Positions 47,501-59,400 of a stretch of DNA of 64,000 nucleotides are shown here, in pieces. Source of the DNA: Streptomyces sp. Ru62 (lineage in GTDB: Bacteria; Actinomycetota; Actinomycetes; Streptomycetales; Streptomycetaceae); NCBI RefSeq assembly GCF_002920615.1, contig NZ_PQSU01000003.1, positions 186,001 through 250,000 on the forward strand, in the 5' to 3' direction. How positions within the stretch are numbered: position 1 is the stretch's first letter; the number at the start of each line of letters is the position of its first letter. The translations under genes were made by a program, and so were the position numbers. The notes beneath the pieces were generated by a model. The model was given only the letters and a program-made list of their open reading frames with translations. It searched no databases and was not told the DNA's origin.

Positions 47501-50500
47501 CCGAGCTGATCCGCGAGGTGCTGGACCGGGCGGGCGTCTCGGCCGCCGACGTCGGATACGTCGAGGCGCACGGCACCGGTACGGAACTCGGCGACCCGAT
47601 CGAGGTGGAAGGGCTGACGCGGGCCTTCCGGCACGACACGGACGCCACGCGGTTCTGTGCGATCGGCTCCGCCAAGTCGGCGATCGGGCACCTGGAGGCC
47701 GCCGCCGGCATCGCCGGCTTCACCAAGGCCGTCCTCCAGCTCCGGCACCGCAGGCTCGTGCCCACCCTGCACGCCGACCCCGGGAACCCGGACATCCCCT
47801 TCGACCGGACTCCGTTCCGGGTCCAGCACGAGGCGGCCGACTGGACCGGCGACCGCCCGCGGATCGCTGCGGTCTCCTCGTTCGGCGCGGGCGGCTCGAA
47901 CGCGCACGTCGTCCTGGAGGAGTACACGGCCCCGGCGAGTCCGCCGGACGGCGCCGGCGGTGACCGGCTGGTCGTGCTCTCGGCACGGACACCGAGCCGG
48001 CTCCGTGACTCCGTCGCCCGCCTCGCCGACTTCCTCGACCGCGAGGACGTCGACCTGGAGTCCCTGGCCTACACGCTCCAGGTGGGCCGCGCGGCGATGG
48101 AGGAGCGGCTGGCGATCGTCACCGCCTCCACACGGGAGCTGCGCGACACCCTGCGCGCCTACCTGGACCAGGGTGCCGAGGCTCCCGGTGTCCTGCTGGG
48201 TACGGCCGGCACCGGGGGCCTGGCCTCCGAGATCGCGGCCGACGCCGACCTCCAGCGGATGCTCGTCGAGCGCTGGGTCGAACAGGGCAAGCTCGACAAG
48301 CTCGGCGCCCTGTGGGCCGACGGCGCGGCACTGGACTGGAGTTCGCTGTACGCAGGCCGGGTCCCGGGACGCGTCTCCCTGCCGACGTACCCGTTCGCGC
48401 GCGACCGGTACTGGATCGCCGACCTGGAGCCGGTGGCCCGCGCCACCGTCACCGGCGGACCGTCCGGCACCGGCGCACAGGCCGCCGGTACCCACCCCGC
48501 CGCGACCACCGGAACCACGGGTCCGGATCCGGTGCCGCGGACGCGCCCGTCGCTGGAGGAACACGTCACCCGGGTGGTGCGCGAACGGCTGGCCCAGGCG
48601 CTCGCCATGGACGAGGACGACATCGACGGGACCCGGGCCTTCGCCGACTACGGCGTGGACTCCATCATCGGCGTCCGTCTGGTGCACGAGCTCAACGAGG
48701 CCCTGTCGGTCGGACTCACGACGAGCGCCATCTACGACCACAGCACCGCCGACCGGCTCGTCGCCCACCTGCTGACGGACCACACCCCCGTCGCCGAGTG
48801 GCCCGCGGACGACGTCACGACCTCCCCGGCGGACAGCGCGAGCGGACCACGGCCCTCGCCGTCCCCGGGGCGCGAGCCGATCGCCGTCGTCGGCATGAGC
48901 GGCCGGTTCGCCGGCGCCGACTCGCTCGACGAGCTGTGGAAGCACCTGGAGAACGGGGACGACCTGGTGCGCGAGGCCACCCGGTGGGACGCGCCTGCGG
49001 CCGACGCGGCACCGCGCGGGGGCTTCCTCGACCGGATCGACGCGTTCGACCCGCTCTTCTTCGGCATCTCCGGCGTCGAGGCCGCCAGCATGGACCCCCA
49101 GCAGCGGCTCTTCCTGGAGGAGTCGTGGAAGGCGCTGGAGGACGCCGGGTACGCCGCGAGCCGCATGCGCGGAAGCCGCTGCGGCGTCTATGCCGGCTGC
49201 TGGTCCGGCGACTACGAGCCGCCGGGGGGACCGCAGGCACCGGCACAGGCGCTGTGGGGCACCATGGCGTCCGTCATCCCCGGCCGGGTGTCCTACACCC
49301 TGGACCTCAGGGGCCCCGCGATCGCGGTCGACACCTCGTGCTCCAGTTCGCTGGTCGCCGTCGACCTCGCCTGCAAGGACCTGTGGTCCGGCACGACCGA
49401 CATGGCCCTCGCGGGCGGCGTGTACGTCCAGTCGACACCGCGCCTGTACGGACTGGCCGAGCGCGCCGGCATGCTGTCGCCGACCGGCCGCTGCCACACC
49501 TTCGACCACCGCGCCGACGGCTTCGTGCCGGGCGAGGGCGTCGGCGTCGTCGTACTGAAGCGGCTGTCGGACGCCCTCGCCGCCGGCGACCACATCCACG
49601 GGCTGATCAGCGGATCCGGCGTCAACCACGACGGGGCGACCAACGGGATCACCGCCCCCAGCTCCCTGTCCCAGGAACGCCTGCTGCGCGAGGTCTACCG
49701 GTCGTCCGGGATCAGCGCCGGTGACATCCAGCTCGTCGAGGCGCACGGCACGGGCACCGCCCTCGGCGACCCGATCGAGTTCCAGGCCCTCACCCGCGCC
49801 TTCCGGGCCGACACCGACGCAACCGGCTACTGCGCCCTGGGCTCGGTCAAGACGAACATCGGCCACGCCCAGTTCGCGGCGGGCATCGCCGGCGTGCTCA
49901 AGGTGCTTCTCGCGCTGAAGCACCACCGGATACCGAAGTCCCTCCACTTCGAGAAGCCGAACGAGGCGATCCGCTTCGACGGCAGCCCCTTCTACCCGAG
50001 CACCTCCACCCATGACTGGAAGGCACCCGCCGCGGGCCCGCGCCGGGGTGTCGTCAGCGCCTTCGGCGCCAGCGGGACCAACGCCCACCTCGTCATCGAG
50101 GAGGCCCCGCCCGCCGGTCCCGGCCGCGCCTCCCGCGCCCACCAGCTCGTGGTGCTCTCGGCCCGCTCGCGCGAGCAACTCGCCGAGCAGGTCGAACGGC
50201 TGAAGGAGCACTGCCGGCGCGGCACCGACCCCGGCTGCGGGGACGTCGCTTACACGCTCGCCGTCGGCCGGGAACACCTCGCCCACCGCTTCGCCTGCGT
50301 CGTCCGGGACCGCGCCGAACTCCTGCGCACCCTCGACGAAGGACTGGACGGCCCGCAGGCGTTCGTGGGCCGGGCCCCCGCGCGGCGGACCGGCCGCGGC
50401 GCCGCGCGGGACACGGCCGTACCGCCCCTCGGCGCCGCGACCCGCGAGGACCTGGCGGCGCTCGCGCGGCACTTCGTCGCGGGCGCCGACCTCGACACGG

Positions 50501-53500
50501 ACGCGCTGTTCCCGGCGGGCGAGTACCGGCGCGTCCCGCTGCCCCCCTATCCGTTCGCGCGGGAGAGCCACGGAACCGTGGGAGCGGAACGCGCCCCCGC
50601 CCTGCCGCACCCCGCTCACCGCGTCACCGGTGACCACCCCGGGACCGGCCGGCCCGGCCACCCCATGGCCGGCCCGACCGCGCCGGTGCCGGGCGAACCG
50701 GGAGCGCTGCGGGCCACGACGACGCTGACCGGCGAGGAGTCCTTCCTCCGCGACCACCTGGTGCGCGGACGCCGGGTCCTGCCCGCCGTCGCCCACCTGG
50801 AGATCGCCCGGGAGACGGCGGCCCGTGCGCTCGGTACCGACGACGGGCAGCCGCTGACCCTGCGGAACGTCACCTGGGTACGCCCGCTGACCGTCGACGG
50901 CACACCCGTGACCGTCGAGGCGACCGTGCGCCCCGCTCCCGGCGGTGGGCTCTCCTTCGAGCTCGCCTCGGTGACGGGACAGGACAGGACCGTCTTCAGC
51001 GAAGGGCAGGTGGTCCGCTCCGGCGGCGCGCGTCCGCGACCCGTCGATCTCACGGCCGTCCGGGCCAAGTGCCCCACCCCGGTGCCGCCGGAGGCGATCA
51101 CCCGCGCGCTGAGGTCGATGGGGATCAGCCACGGTCCGTCGCTCCGCGCGATCGAGGGGGCCTGGGCCGGCCCGGGCGTCGTGCTCGCCGAGCTCCGCGT
51201 ACCGGCAGGCGTCCCGTCCGGCGCACCGTACGTCCTGCACCCGTCGCTGCTGGACGCGGCGATCCAGGCGTCCACGGCGATGCAGCTCGCCGCGGGCGGC
51301 GCAGCACCCGAGACCGCGGTGCCGTTCTTCCTCGACCGGCTGGAGATCCTCGCTCCCTGCCCCCGTTCGATGTGGGCCGTGGTCCGGCTGGCGGACGGCG
51401 GCACCGAGGCCACCGCGACGAGCACGCTCCACATCGACCTGCTCGACCCCGACGGCGAGGTCCGCGTCCGGATGACCGGGTACACCTCGCGCGTCGTCCC
51501 CGCGGAACCGCCCGCGCTCCTCGCCCCCGTCTGGGACCCCGTCACCGCCGGCCCGGACGACCGGCCGGTGCCGGCCGCCGACGACCGTGTGCTCGTCATC
51601 GGCGGCACGGACGGCCAACGGGCCGCGCTCACCCGGCTCTTCCCCCGCGCGGTGTTCCTCGCCGCGGTACCGTCCGCGTCGCCCGAGGAGACGGACGACG
51701 CGTTGCGGACCGCCGGACCGGTCGACCACCTGGTCTGGATCGCCCCCGGCACCCGCGTCGAGGCGACCGACCTGCCCGGTTTCTCCGCCGCCCAGGAGGA
51801 CGGCGTCATCGCGGCGTTCCGCACCGTCAAGGCGCTGCTGCGCGCCGGCTACGACGCGCGTTCGCTCGGCATCACGCTGGTCACCCGGCAGTGCCTCGCC
51901 ACCCACCCGGAGGAGGAGGTGCGGCCCGCCCACGCCGGCCTCCACGGACTGTTCGGATCGCTCGGGCGCGAGTACACCAACTGGACCGTCCGCAGCGTCG
52001 ACCTGGACGGCGACGCGTGGCCCGAGGACCTGACGGCGCTCCCCGCACACGCGGACGGCGACAGCTGGGCACGGCGCGCGGGCCAGTGGCTCGTCCGCCG
52101 CTGGGCGCCGTACGAGAGCGAGGCGCACGGCCCGGACGCCTACCGTGAGGGCGGCGTCTACGTGGTGATCGGCGGCGCCGGCGGCCTGGGCACCGCATGG
52201 ACCCGGCACGTCGTCGAGCACTACGGCGCCCACGTGGTCTGGATCGGACGCCGGCCCCAGGACGCCACGGTCGACGCCGCGCTCAAGAGCGTCCACGGCA
52301 GGGGCGACGTCCGCTACATCGCGGCCGACGCGGGAGACGTGCAGGCGCTGCGCCGGGCCCGCGACGAGATCAGGGAGCGGCACGGGCGTGTCGACGGCGT
52401 CGTCCTGGCCGCGCTCGACCTGCGCGACCGGACGCTGGCCACCATGGACGAGGCGGACCTGCGCGCGAGCCTGACGGCGAAGGTCGACGTCACGGTCGCC
52501 GCGGCCCATGTCTTCGCGGACGACGCGCTCGACTTCATGCTCTCCTTCTCCTCGATCCAGTCGTTCACGACCGCAGCGGGACAGGCCAACTACGCCGCCG
52601 GATCCACCTTCAGCGACGCCTACGCGCACCTGTTGTCCCACAGCGTGCCCGCAGCGGTGCGGGTGATGAACTGGGGCTGGTGGGGGAGCCTCGGCAGTGT
52701 CTCCTCCGACTTCTACCGGGAGCGGATGACGCGCGCCGGCCTGGTGTCGATCGAGCCACCGGAGGCCATGGCCGCACTCGGCCGGCTCCTCGGCGGCCCG
52801 CTGACACAGCTCAGCTTCGTCCCGACCTCCCGTCCCGACGCCCTCACGGCCGTCTCCCCCACGACCCGGGTCACGGTCCACGACAGCGGGCATCAGCCGG
52901 CCGCCGACGACGCGGTCGAACCCCTCGCCGCCTCGCGGGCCGATCGGGAACTGGCGCGTGAGACGGCCCGGTGGCGGCGCGACGAGCGCGATCCCCTGCT
53001 GGCCCGGCTCGTCCGCGCGCACCTGGCGGCGCTGGGCGCCGTGCCCGCGGAAGGGGAGACGGACACGGACCTCGCCCGTCTGCGCGACCGCGCCGGAATC
53101 CTGGAGCGCTACACGACGTGGCTCGACCACGCGCTGCGGACGGCTCCCCCCTCGGCGCCGCCGCTCGGCGAGGTCGTGCGCGAGTGGGACGAGCGCCGGG
53201 CGGAGTGGTCGGCGGATCCGGACAGGAAGGCGGAACTCGCCCTGGTCGACGCCACCTTGCGGGCCCTGCCGGACATCCTCACCGGCACGACGCGTCCCAC
53301 GGACGTCATGTTCCCGCGCGGCTCGATGGAACTCGTCGAGGGCTGCTACCGGGACAACCGGGTCGCCGACCTGTTCAACCGCGCCATGACCGACACCGCC
53401 ACCGGCCTGGTGGCGGAGCGCGTACGACGCGACCCCGGGGCGCGCCTGCGCATCCTGGAGATCGGCGCGGGCACCGGCGGAACGAGCGCCGGCATGTTCG

Positions 53501-56427
53501 AAGCGCTGCGCCCCTACCAGGACAGGATCGAGACCTACACCTACACCGACCTGTCCAAGGCGTTCCTGAACCACGCCCGGACCGCCTACGGCCCCCGGGT
53601 GCCGTACCTCGACTACGCGCTCTTCGACGCCGAGCGCCCGGTCGGGGACCAGGGCATCGTGCCCGGGAGCTACGACCTCGTCGTGGCCGCCAACGTCCTG
53701 CACGCCACCCGGGACACCCGCAACACCCTGCGCAACGCGAAAGCGGCCCTGCGCGAGGGGGGCTGGCTGCTGCTGAACGAGCTGGCCGCCTTCGACGTGT
53801 TCAGCCACCTCACCTTCGGCCTGCTGGAGGGCTGGTGGCTCTTCACGGACGCGGCACTGCGGATCCCGGGCTCGCCGGCGCTGTCGCCCGACAGCTGGCG
53901 GCAGGTGCTGCGGGGCGAGGGCTTCTCGCGGGTGGTACCGGTGCTGCCGCACGCCCTTCCGCTCGGGCAGCAGGTCATCGCGGCGCGGAGCGACGGCGTC
54001 GTGCGACAGCAGGGCTCCACGGGGACGCCCCGTACGTCCGTGCCGCCGGCGTCGGAACCGCGTCGGCCGGGGCCGCAGCCGCAGCCGCAGTCACGTGCGC
54101 AGTCACATGCCACGCCCGCACCGGCCACGTCGGCCACGCCGACCCCGGCCACCCCCGCCCCGCAGGCCGCGCCCCCCGTCGACGCGATGGTCGGGTACCT
54201 GCGGCACAAGGCGGCGGCGACGCTCGGCATCCCCGCGGAGAAGATCGCCGCCGACGAACCCCTGAGTGCCTACGGGATGGACTCGATCCTCGTCCTGCGA
54301 CTGACGAACGAACTGCGCGAGGATCTCGGTGACATCCCCTCCACGCTCCTCTTCGAGCGGGAGACCCTCGACGAGCTGGCCGACCACTTCCTGGTCACGC
54401 ATGGCGAGCGGGCACAGGCCCTGTTGGCGCGCCTGCGCCCGGCGGACACCGCCCCGACGACGGCACCGGACGCACCCCCCGCACCGGCACGCTTCCCGCT
54501 GTCGCAGGTGCAGACGGGCATCTGGACGGAGCAGCGGACCAGCCCGGAGCTGACCGCCTACAACGTTCCCGTCGCCTGGGAGCTGGCCGGCGACCTGGAC
54601 GAGCGCGCCCTGGAAGAGGCGTGCCGTGCCCAGCTCCGGCTGCACCCGGTCCTCGGCGCGGTCGTCCGCGAGGAGGACGGCGTGCCCCACCTGGAGTTCG
54701 GCCGGTCGCACGGGCCGCTGTTCGAGAAGGTCGAGGTCACGTCGGCGTCCCGGCAGGAGCAGATCGAGGCCCTGCGGGGACTCGCGAGCGTCCCCTTCGA
54801 CCTGGAGAACGGACCGCTCCTGCGGGTGCACCTGGTGACCGCCCCCGCGCCGGACGGCAGCGGCGAGCGCCGCCTGCTGCTCGTCACCGCGCACCACATC
54901 GTCCTCGACGGGACCTCGGCCGCGCTGCTGGCCGGCTCCATCGCCTCGGCGTACCGCGCGGCGCTGCGGCCGGGGGACGCGCAGGACCCGCCGGTGGGCG
55001 TCGACTACACCGAGTTCGTCGAGTGGGAGGCGCGGATGCTGGCCGGCCCCGAGGGCGAGGCCCATCGCGCCTACTGGGTCCGGGAGCTGCGCGCGCCGCG
55101 CGCACCCCTGGCCCTGCCCATGGCCCGGCCCGCCGAGGAGCGGTCGCGGACCCGGACGGAAGTCGCCGTGGCGACCCTGACGCCCGAGCTCTCCGCGGCG
55201 CTCACGCGGCGCGCCCGGGAGACGCGGGTCAGTGCCACGGTGCTCTTCCTCGCCTCCTACCTGGCGTTCCTGCACCGGGCCACCGGACAGAGCGACCTGA
55301 CGGTCGGCCTGCCGAACGCGGGCCGGGCGCAGGCGCGGTTCTCCGAGGTCATCGGCCACTTCGTGAACCTCCTGCCGATCCGCGTCACGGTCGGCGCCGG
55401 CCCCTTCACCGATCTGCTGACGGCGGTCCGGCGGGCCGTCGTGAACGGCCTGGAGCACGGCGCGTACCCGTTCTCGGAGATCGTCCGGGCGCTCGGTGAG
55501 GAGCGCGCGGGTACCGCGGCCGGCCTCGTTCGGACCTGCCTGTCGTTCCAGAACTTCGAAGGGGCCGAGCTCTTCTCCGAGGAGGCCACGGCGGAACCGG
55601 GTGAACTGGGTCTGCGGCCCCTGGACGGCGTGTTCCAGCAGAGCGCGTTCGAGCTGACGGCCGAGATCTACCAGCAGGCCGGCGTCTTCAAGATCCTCTG
55701 GAAGTACGACGCGGGCTGCTACGACGCCGCCACGGCGCGGAACCTGCTCGACCAGTGGCTGGACCTGCTCGAACAGGTGGCACACGACACCGGTCTGCGA
55801 CTGGAGACCCCCACGGCCCCGAAGACCGCCGTGGAGTCCGGGACCCCCACGGCGGACGGGACTCCCACGGCGGATGGGACCCCCACGGCGGACGGGGCTC
55901 CCACGGCGGATGGGACCCCCACGGCGGCCGGGACCCCCACGGCGGCCGGGGCTCCCACGGCGGACGGGACGCCCACGGCGGATGGGACCCGCACGGCGTC
56001 CGACACCCCCGCGGGGGACGGGACCCGCACGGCGTCCGACACCCCCGCGGGGGACGGGACCCCCACGGCGTCCGACACCTCCACGGCGGATGGGACCCCC
56101 AAGGCCCCGGACAGCCCCGCCGGCCCGGAACGGGCCCCTCGCCCCCCGCGGAACGCGCGCGAGGAGACGCTGTGCCGGCTGTTCGGTGACGTCCTCGGGC
56201 GGGACGGCGTCGGGGTGGACGACAACTTCTTCGCCCTGGGCGGCTATTCGCTCCTGGCGATCCGGCTGGCCTCCCGTGCGCGTACCGCGTTCGGCGTGGA
56301 CGTGCCGGTCAGAGACGTGTTCCGGGCGCCGACCCCCGCGGGGCTGGCGGCGCTGCTGGACCAGCCGGCCGCCCGGCGACAGCGACCGAAGCTCCGCAAG
56401 GTGACCAACAAGGGAGAGACCTCATGA
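35500..56427 (+). CDS. trans-AT PKS-NRPS, five KS modules with a branching (B) domain, ending in C-PCP
   Basis: About 6975 residues; approximate positions follow. Module 1: KS 11-448 (DTACSSS), DH 623-905 ([10 protein letters not shown]), KR 1086-1285, ACP ~1400. Module 2: KS 1495-1937 (DTMCSAS), DH-like B domain 2097-2370 (starts [20 protein letters not shown], no HxxxGxxxxP), ACP ~2440 (GFDSVSL). Module 3: KS 2519-2947, KR 3330-3530, ACP ~3640. Module 4: KS 3713-4143, ACP ~4390. Module 5: KS 4458-4870, DH 5070-5337, KR 5548-5747, C-methyltransferase 5863-6163 (EIGAGTGG), ACP ~6270 (GMDSILV). Then C 6332-6767 (HHIVLDG), a hexapeptide-repeat linker, and PCP 6885-6957 (GGYSLL). No AT, ER or A domain is present. 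KS Cys-His-His residues are intact. Modules 1-2 with the upstream trio fit glutarimide formation: malonamyl extension, reduction, dehydration, then malonyl addition at the beta carbon. The start overlaps the amidotransferase stop and the end overlaps the next NRPS. Confidence 0.9.
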   Translation: MSAPTPTPGEGDIAVIGLALRLPGAETLDELWRHLVAGRSLISEVPAERWSKERYFGDPRTAKDRTSSIWGGFIEQADCFDASFFNISPREAESMDPQQRFALELSWKALEDAGYPASRLAGTDTGVFMGVCHADYAELMESHDVPTDVYFPTGTAYSIISNRVSYFFDLHGPSITNDTACSSSLVSVYEAVSALRNGECGLALAGGVNLCWSPKHFIAFSQANMLSRTGRSRAFDRSADGYVRGEGGAVLLLKPLARALADGDPVHAVIKGIATNHGGRTNSLTVTNPAAQADLIEGLYTREGIRPETVTYIEAHGPGTPVGDPIETTALTRAFQRLHAAQGTTAEPDTCGIGSVKSNIGHLEGAAGVAGMVKVIAAMTGRTLPATAGFEERNPLVRLDGSPFYIVGGTRPWTAPPTDADGRPAPRRAGVSSFGFGGTNAHVVLEEHPLGEDERAAAPTGPQVVPLSAKSPEQLRVLAGRLRDRLRAAGPDEVTLERPEELADVAHTLQTGREALPVRVAFLVADTGELLELLDAFAAGDLPESEVHTGTRAAEGDDTDEAGPARTAARWAGGGTVDWARLHQDAAAPPRRVRLPSYPFARERHWFSAPGTPSAPGEPPTSARLHPLVHRNVPDPDGPRYTSTFTGDEPFLADHRVRGRRVLPAAAQIEMARAAAREARPALGDAEFFRLRDLAWLRPLKAGDAPLDVQTCLTAADGGHHRFEVRTTAPDGDGAAPVVHSRGTVEACASAAPETLDLQALRAACATVREPADAYAAFRAAGLEYGPAMRGLREILIGDGALLARIAPPAEADADGGLVLPPSVLDAALQASLVLMDAEDAGPALPFTLDRIDIHGPCTGETWAWVRRRGGGSGFATFDIDLCDADGVVGARLRGLTQRVDEGPAVPGAPRVVTATSRLAEAPLGAGGTPAAVVHCYVLGGDSATLADVAESTGAVFTRLPGPASGSGPEDAEAALEFVFRRVQEVMTASPRQSNRFLVLVDDQVPRPVHAPLTGLFRTAAVENPLVSGRVVRVAGLDTATPQRLAGIVRGEAADTGRTVEPHHAADGTRRAWEIADTPLAEGPRVPPLRDGGVYWVTGGLGGIGRHVARYFGRHPGTTVVLSGRSAADADTERAVAELRAAGVDAHYLAVDVSDRADTARALGVIADRYGPPNGVVHAAGVLRDAYILRKDPADLAEVTAPKTHGTVNLDAVTHDLDLDFFAVFSSVAGVYGNAGQADYAAANAFLDAFARHRQDLVDRGERSGRTVAVSWPLWADGGMTADTVTRDLMRRQRGWEPLPTEEALRLLGRVLTDGPTHVIAAFGSEATLALQGREPAAPTAEGTTRPPADTPPAEGAALSEDALTERASTLLKRHVGEVLHHSPADLDGSTNLVEYGIDSLSILELTARLEEVFGPLPKTIFFEYLTIEEVARYFAEAHRARLETVLAADRAPREPEAAPARPASGAGQPAQDGPTPAVGTGAVVHDRPGRDAYHDIAVIGLSGRYPGAETTEEFWTLLAEGRHAFEEVPRDRWDHDALYSRDRGVLGRSVIRTGAFLRDIDRFDPRYFRVSKREAEQMSPEVRLFLQAGVEALEDAGYSRETIQRRYQGDVGVLVGTMSNHYNLYGFQNNLVRGAPASGSYTGTLPNMLSYYYGLTGPSIFLDTMCSASSTCIHQAVQMLRAGECKMVVAGGVNLLLHPYNLVTSSQEHFTTATSDVIRSFGRGADGTILGEGVGAVVLKPLVEAERDGDHIYAVIKGTAITNAGVRNGFTVPSPRMQARAVEKALDDAGVDPRTISYVEGHGSGTALGDPIEVKALTTAFRAHTDDSGYCALGSVKSNVAHLLAAAGVVAFTKVLLQLREGKIAPSLHSSELNPDIDFTDTPFHVPQQLTDWKPAVTVDEDGRTHVHPRRAGITSIGAGGMNSHIIVEEYRGGEPAPRGAGNEGREELFVFSAMTDQALEAVLLRFRDFVRAADRPGLAPIAFTLRVGKNELPRRWAFVAADVHGVCAAVERYLAGDRDLDTALAGQDPRSAKARELARAWVGGKSVDWGSLDGPETPGRVSLPAYPFERVRCWVPRETGAPSVTAPLALREKAHPFLGRNESDVDGLRYGLDLHLDDLADYAHQRDRAAEIASTYCVDLALACAKVSGFAADPVVHDLRVLDEVPWTSAARLVTSLSVTGPAAARGTVFAEDASGRRTAVLEFGARPHDGRTSPHEPVRVEALRRQAVSVLDTAGFLTALADGGVIAPADHCGVRAANRLPDGRLLLEVGAPERRHDQAARNTTVAPHVLTAVAQGLMLTAERAGTPGWELTAMREADEIHVTGDPGDVAYVLLEPAAEPDGPNGGVLLLDAAGLVLGRLDGVRCGTPPPGARVSPVPPAERPGARPAEGDGTAAFAVEVLREIAAGILKFDTGELEGDTRFDAFGFDSVSLVAFSDRVKDRFGIELSPAVLFDVNTLDALGGHLAAEHPEEVRAERERSLPSAGRPSGRPERGRVGTERARAASAPGRPAGTGQPMPIAVVGAAGRFPDAPDLDTYWANLIAGRDSVTDYPTHRHGDAYRKTVDSSDFPKRAGVLDDVDAFDAGFFGIYPREAELMDPQHRLALETVWNALEDSAHRPADLPRNTGVFLGVSGHDYETLLTTHGVPADAYTSTGNAHSMLANRVSYVLDLRGPSEPVDTACSSSLVAVHRAMEAIRSGACDAAIAGGVNLLLSVDTFVSAHRAGMLSPDGRCKAFAKDADGYVRGEGVGAVVLKPLAAAERDGDAILGVLVGSAENHGGRANSLTAPNADAQADVVTRAMGSVDPGTVGYVEAHGTGTALGDPVEVRALQTAFRRLGATGPGTVGIGSVKGNIGHLEAAAGIAGLLKVLLAMRHGVIPATLHCAEINPYIQLGEGPVRIVRENERWQSPRDRTGDRAPRRAGVSSFGFGGANCHVVVEEYVGEHLAEHVEQHLAEYAEEPIVREGAPGTGPAVGEAVVVPLSARTDEQLRQRAADLLRYLERSRPPAPLPSIAWTLQTGREAMAERVGWVVTSHDRLAGCLRAFVAGDDRLRDGARGRVPRVSVPAPRSAKAPSGPPERDPAAALARWVAGDDPDWRALHGSTTPPRAHLPGYPFARERHWIPGDHRPAEPPATPGGTAPATTNGPGVATALLVPHWTPAPVPPRQATGKPAGAGRVVILCGAAAATREPVERALPEARCFAVGSARQRPDSAFTDLSAQVFQIVRDLATAPDRRPVLVQVVTATHGEDAPHLALAALLRTAALEHPWLGGQVIGLDRTGADEVVAALLAEDDRHPGADLVRYQDGRRLVRTWDRAVPQDGTADTPWRDGGVYLITGGAGGIGSAVAHRIARDAARPTLILAGRSPRDAGIDTTLAELRAAGAEARYEPVDVSRWEEVRHLVQKVRAEAGALDGIIHSAGVVHDALLVRKTGEQWTDVLAPKVAGLVNLDRAVGTAPVDFLVVFSSGSGITGNTGQADYATANAFLDEFAALRAARVAAGERSGRTLSVAWPLWKDGGMRVDEAARARLWRSRGLSPMETAQGLEALLDAWRLGTHQVWVHHGDSTRIPAAPAAPAEPPPAPAPAAARPSERLRRDTLRLLADLFATVTKLPAAAVDVDRPLDELGLESIMVIQLKTALSPTFPDLSPTVFYEFPTLRAIADHLASAHGPQALAWTGGGTEDPALDRPRPPRTATGPAPAAPPLPAGTPEPIAVIGMSGRYPKAANLAEFWENLQAGRDCVDEIPADRWSLDGFFEPDRAKAIATGRSYSKWGGFVDGFADFDPLFFRIAPRDAYAMDPQERLFLQAAWEVLEDAGYSPEEIARRHRRRVGVFAGVTKSGHARHDAARLPSGETVVPSLSFASVSQRTSYVLDLTGPSLTIDTMCSASLTAIHEACEHLRQGSCEVAIAGGVNLYLHPQDYVELCRSTMLAADARCRSFGSGGHGFVPGEGVGCVLLKPLARAVADGDQIHAVIRGTGVNHGGRSNGYTVPNPAAQAELIREVLDRAGVSAADVGYVEAHGTGTELGDPIEVEGLTRAFRHDTDATRFCAIGSAKSAIGHLEAAAGIAGFTKAVLQLRHRRLVPTLHADPGNPDIPFDRTPFRVQHEAADWTGDRPRIAAVSSFGAGGSNAHVVLEEYTAPASPPDGAGGDRLVVLSARTPSRLRDSVARLADFLDREDVDLESLAYTLQVGRAAMEERLAIVTASTRELRDTLRAYLDQGAEAPGVLLGTAGTGGLASEIAADADLQRMLVERWVEQGKLDKLGALWADGAALDWSSLYAGRVPGRVSLPTYPFARDRYWIADLEPVARATVTGGPSGTGAQAAGTHPAATTGTTGPDPVPRTRPSLEEHVTRVVRERLAQALAMDEDDIDGTRAFADYGVDSIIGVRLVHELNEALSVGLTTSAIYDHSTADRLVAHLLTDHTPVAEWPADDVTTSPADSASGPRPSPSPGREPIAVVGMSGRFAGADSLDELWKHLENGDDLVREATRWDAPAADAAPRGGFLDRIDAFDPLFFGISGVEAASMDPQQRLFLEESWKALEDAGYAASRMRGSRCGVYAGCWSGDYEPPGGPQAPAQALWGTMASVIPGRVSYTLDLRGPAIAVDTSCSSSLVAVDLACKDLWSGTTDMALAGGVYVQSTPRLYGLAERAGMLSPTGRCHTFDHRADGFVPGEGVGVVVLKRLSDALAAGDHIHGLISGSGVNHDGATNGITAPSSLSQERLLREVYRSSGISAGDIQLVEAHGTGTALGDPIEFQALTRAFRADTDATGYCALGSVKTNIGHAQFAAGIAGVLKVLLALKHHRIPKSLHFEKPNEAIRFDGSPFYPSTSTHDWKAPAAGPRRGVVSAFGASGTNAHLVIEEAPPAGPGRASRAHQLVVLSARSREQLAEQVERLKEHCRRGTDPGCGDVAYTLAVGREHLAHRFACVVRDRAELLRTLDEGLDGPQAFVGRAPARRTGRGAARDTAVPPLGAATREDLAALARHFVAGADLDTDALFPAGEYRRVPLPPYPFARESHGTVGAERAPALPHPAHRVTGDHPGTGRPGHPMAGPTAPVPGEPGALRATTTLTGEESFLRDHLVRGRRVLPAVAHLEIARETAARALGTDDGQPLTLRNVTWVRPLTVDGTPVTVEATVRPAPGGGLSFELASVTGQDRTVFSEGQVVRSGGARPRPVDLTAVRAKCPTPVPPEAITRALRSMGISHGPSLRAIEGAWAGPGVVLAELRVPAGVPSGAPYVLHPSLLDAAIQASTAMQLAAGGAAPETAVPFFLDRLEILAPCPRSMWAVVRLADGGTEATATSTLHIDLLDPDGEVRVRMTGYTSRVVPAEPPALLAPVWDPVTAGPDDRPVPAADDRVLVIGGTDGQRAALTRLFPRAVFLAAVPSASPEETDDALRTAGPVDHLVWIAPGTRVEATDLPGFSAAQEDGVIAAFRTVKALLRAGYDARSLGITLVTRQCLATHPEEEVRPAHAGLHGLFGSLGREYTNWTVRSVDLDGDAWPEDLTALPAHADGDSWARRAGQWLVRRWAPYESEAHGPDAYREGGVYVVIGGAGGLGTAWTRHVVEHYGAHVVWIGRRPQDATVDAALKSVHGRGDVRYIAADAGDVQALRRARDEIRERHGRVDGVVLAALDLRDRTLATMDEADLRASLTAKVDVTVAAAHVFADDALDFMLSFSSIQSFTTAAGQANYAAGSTFSDAYAHLLSHSVPAAVRVMNWGWWGSLGSVSSDFYRERMTRAGLVSIEPPEAMAALGRLLGGPLTQLSFVPTSRPDALTAVSPTTRVTVHDSGHQPAADDAVEPLAASRADRELARETARWRRDERDPLLARLVRAHLAALGAVPAEGETDTDLARLRDRAGILERYTTWLDHALRTAPPSAPPLGEVVREWDERRAEWSADPDRKAELALVDATLRALPDILTGTTRPTDVMFPRGSMELVEGCYRDNRVADLFNRAMTDTATGLVAERVRRDPGARLRILEIGAGTGGTSAGMFEALRPYQDRIETYTYTDLSKAFLNHARTAYGPRVPYLDYALFDAERPVGDQGIVPGSYDLVVAANVLHATRDTRNTLRNAKAALREGGWLLLNELAAFDVFSHLTFGLLEGWWLFTDAALRIPGSPALSPDSWRQVLRGEGFSRVVPVLPHALPLGQQVIAARSDGVVRQQGSTGTPRTSVPPASEPRRPGPQPQPQSRAQSHATPAPATSATPTPATPAPQAAPPVDAMVGYLRHKAAATLGIPAEKIAADEPLSAYGMDSILVLRLTNELREDLGDIPSTLLFERETLDELADHFLVTHGERAQALLARLRPADTAPTTAPDAPPAPARFPLSQVQTGIWTEQRTSPELTAYNVPVAWELAGDLDERALEEACRAQLRLHPVLGAVVREEDGVPHLEFGRSHGPLFEKVEVTSASRQEQIEALRGLASVPFDLENGPLLRVHLVTAPAPDGSGERRLLLVTAHHIVLDGTSAALLAGSIASAYRAALRPGDAQDPPVGVDYTEFVEWEARMLAGPEGEAHRAYWVRELRAPRAPLALPMARPAEERSRTRTEVAVATLTPELSAALTRRARETRVSATVLFLASYLAFLHRATGQSDLTVGLPNAGRAQARFSEVIGHFVNLLPIRVTVGAGPFTDLLTAVRRAVVNGLEHGAYPFSEIVRALGEERAGTAAGLVRTCLSFQNFEGAELFSEEATAEPGELGLRPLDGVFQQSAFELTAEIYQQAGVFKILWKYDAGCYDAATARNLLDQWLDLLEQVAHDTGLRLETPTAPKTAVESGTPTADGTPTADGTPTADGAPTADGTPTAAGTPTAAGAPTADGTPTADGTRTASDTPAGDGTRTASDTPAGDGTPTASDTSTADGTPKAPDSPAGPERAPRPPRNAREETLCRLFGDVLGRDGVGVDDNFFALGGYSLLAIRLASRARTAFGVDVPVRDVFRAPTPAGLAALLDQPAARRQRPKLRKVTNKGETS
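55843..56097 (+). repeat. 18-bp/36-bp coding minisatellite between C and PCP domains
   Basis: Eight consecutive 18-bp units encode variants of the hexapeptide TPTADG (55843 to ~55986). Two 36-bp units encoding [12 protein letters not shown] and a few degenerate units follow. All keep the frame. It lies in the linker between the last C domain and the PCP of the large PKS-NRPS, exactly where an A domain would be expected. Confidence 0.95.
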
Positions 56428-59400
56428 TTCCGTTGTCCTACGCACAGCGGGGACTGTGGTTCCAGCACAGGTTCGAGGGCCCCAGCGCCACCTACAACAT
56501 GCCCCTGGTGCTGCGGCTCGCCGGCGAGCTCGACCGGGACGCGCTGGAGTCGGCGCTGCGGGACGTCGTCGCCCGGCACGAGGCGCTGCGCACGGTCTTC
56601 CCGGAGGAGGCCGGGGAGGCCCGCCAGCTGGTCCTCGACCCCGACGCCGGCTGGACGGGGATGCGGACGCTCTCGCTCGCGCCGCAGGACGTGCCGCGGG
56701 CCGTGGAGGCGGCGGCCCGGCACGCCTTCGACCTGTCCGCCGAGCCTCCCCTGCGCGCGACGCTGATCGAGGTCACGCCGCGGGACCGGGTGCTGGTGCT
56801 GGTGCTCCACCACATCGCCTGCGACGGCGCCTCGCTGGGCCCGCTGGCCCGGGACCTGTCCGAGGCCTACCGGGCGCGGCTGGCCGGCCGGGCGCCGGCC
56901 TGGACCCCGCTGCCGGTGCAGTACTCCGACTACACCCTGTGGCAGCGCGAGCTGCTGGGAGATCCGGACGACCCCGACAGCGCGCTCTCGCAGCAGGTCG
57001 CCTACTGGCGCGAGGCGCTGGACGGCATCCCCGAGGAGCTGTCGCTGCCGTACGACAGACCGCGCCCCGCGGTCGCGTCCTACGCGGGCGGCTACGTGCC
57101 GTTCGAGATCCCCGCCACCGTGCACGAGAGTCTGCGGCAGGTCGCGCGCGGGCACGACGCGACGCTGTTCATGGTGCTGCACGCCGCGCTGGCCGCCCTG
57201 CTCTCCCGGCTGGGCGCGGGCGACGACGTGCCGATCGGCTTCGATGTGGCCGGCCGGCAGGAGGAGGGCCTCCAGGACCTCGTCGGCTTCTTCGTGAACA
57301 CGCTGGTCCTGCGGGCGGACGTGTCCGGGGACCCGTCCTTCGGTGAACTGCTCGCCCGGGTGCGCCGCACCGCGCTGGCCGCCTACGCGCACCAGGACGT
57401 GCCCTTCGAGCACCTGGTCGGCACACTGGCCCCGGCCCGGTCGGCGGCCCGCCACCCGCTGTTCCAGGTGGAGCTGGTCGTGGAGGCCGGGGAGCGCACC
57501 GGCTTCGCCCTGCCCGGGCTCGGGGTGAGCGCGGAGATGGAGGGCACCGGCCGCTCCCGCTTCGACCTGATGTTCTCCGTGCACGAGCGGACCACGCCCG
57601 GCGGTTCCGGGGCGGGGATGTCGGGAGTCGTCGAGTACGCCGTCGACCTGTTCGACCGCGACACCGTCGAGCGGCTCGTCGAGCGGTTCGTCCGCGTCCT
57701 GGAACAGGTGTCGGCCGACCCGGCGACGCGCGTACGGCAGCTGGAACTGCTCTCGGCCGAGGAGCGCCACCAGGTGCTGTCCGGCTGGAACGACACGGCG
57801 CGCGCCGCCGACGCCGAGGACTTGGTGGAACGCGTCCGCAAGGCCGCCGCCGAGACACCGGACGCGACAGCGGTGGTGGACGCCTCGGGCGAACTCACCT
57901 ACGCCGAACTGCTCGCCCGCGCGGCTGGGGTGTCCGCCGCGCTGCGGGAGGTGCCCGGCTGGGCACCCGGTGAGGTGGTCGCGATCCTCGCCGACCCCGG
58001 CGCCTGGTTCGTCGCCGGCGTCCTCGGCGTGCTCGGCGCCGCGGGGGCCTACGTACCGCTCGATCCCCAGGCCCCCGAGGCCCGCTCCGCCGCCGCGCTC
58101 GCGGACTCCGGCGCACGGGTCCTGCTGGCGGGCGCCGGCCGGGAGACCGCCGCCGCCCGGATCGCGGCCGAGTCCGGCGGCGCGGCCGAGGTGCTCGCAC
58201 TCGGCGGGGACACGGGCGCGTGGGCCGGGCCGTGGCCCGCGCTGTCGGCCGATCCGCTGGACCTGGCCTACGTGATCTTCACCTCCGGCTCCACCGGCCG
58301 CCCGAAGGGCGCCATGGTCCACCGGGCGGGCATGGCCAACCACCTCGCCGCGAAGACCGAGGACCTGCGGCTGACCGCCGGGGACCTGGTGGTGCAGAAC
58401 GCGCCGCTCACCTTCGACGTCTCCGTCTGGCAGATGCTCGCCCCGCTCGCGGTGGGCGGCCGGGTCCGCGTCGTCGACCACGCCACGGCCACCGACCCCC
58501 GTGCGCTGTTCGGCCTGGTGGAGAGCGAGGGCGTCACCGTCCTCGAAGTGGTGCCCTCCCTGCTGCTCACCGCCCTCGACACCTGGGACGAGACGCCGTC
58601 CGCCCCGGATCTCACCGGCCTGCGCCTGCTGGTGGTCACCGGTGAGGAGCTGCCGCCGGAGCTGTGCGAGCGGTGGTTCGCCCGCTACCCCGAGGTGCCG
58701 CTGGTCAACGCCTACGGCCCCACCGAGTGCTCGGACGACGTGACCCACGCGGTGCTGACCGGGCCGGTGGGCGCCGCACGGGTGCCGATCGGCCGCCCGG
58801 TGCGCCACACCCGGCTCCACGTGCTGGACGACGCCCTGCAACCGGTGCCGGTCGGCGTGGCCGGCGAGCTGTACGTGGCCGGTGCCGGAGTGGGGCGCGG
58901 TTACGTGGGCGATCCCGCGCGCACCGCGGTGACCTTCGTGCCCGACCCGTACTCCCCGGACCCCGGCGGGCGGATGTACCGCACGGGCGACCAGGTGCGC
59001 CGGCGCGCCGACGGCCAGCTCGAATTCCTCGGCCGCCGCGACTTCCAGGTGAAGATACGCGGCCACCGCGTCGAGCTCGGCGAGATCGAGGCCGTACTGC
59101 GCGGCGCTCCCGGGGTGACCGGTGCGATCGTCGTCGCCCGGAAGGACCAGGCCGGCCGCGCCCAGCTGTGCGGCTACGTCACCGGTGCCGCCGACGCCGC
59201 AGCCGTACGTGCCCATGCGGCCGGTCACCTGCCCGGCTACATGGTTCCCGCAGCGGTCCTCGTCCTGGGCGCGTTCCCGCTGACCCCGCACGGAAAGATC
59301 GACCGCCGGGCGCTGCCCGAGCCCGAACTGGGAACGGACGGCGCGTCCCGTCCCGCGCGCACCGCCGCCGAGGAGATGCTCTGCGGCCTCTTCGCCGAGG

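Noticed and set aside
46450..53952. Minus-strand open frame of 2500 codons opposite the large PKS
   Set aside because: Its sequence is the mirror of PKS codons (Arg/Gly/Val/His-rich, no recognisable domain) and the plus strand encodes clear KS, DH, KR and ACP domains here.
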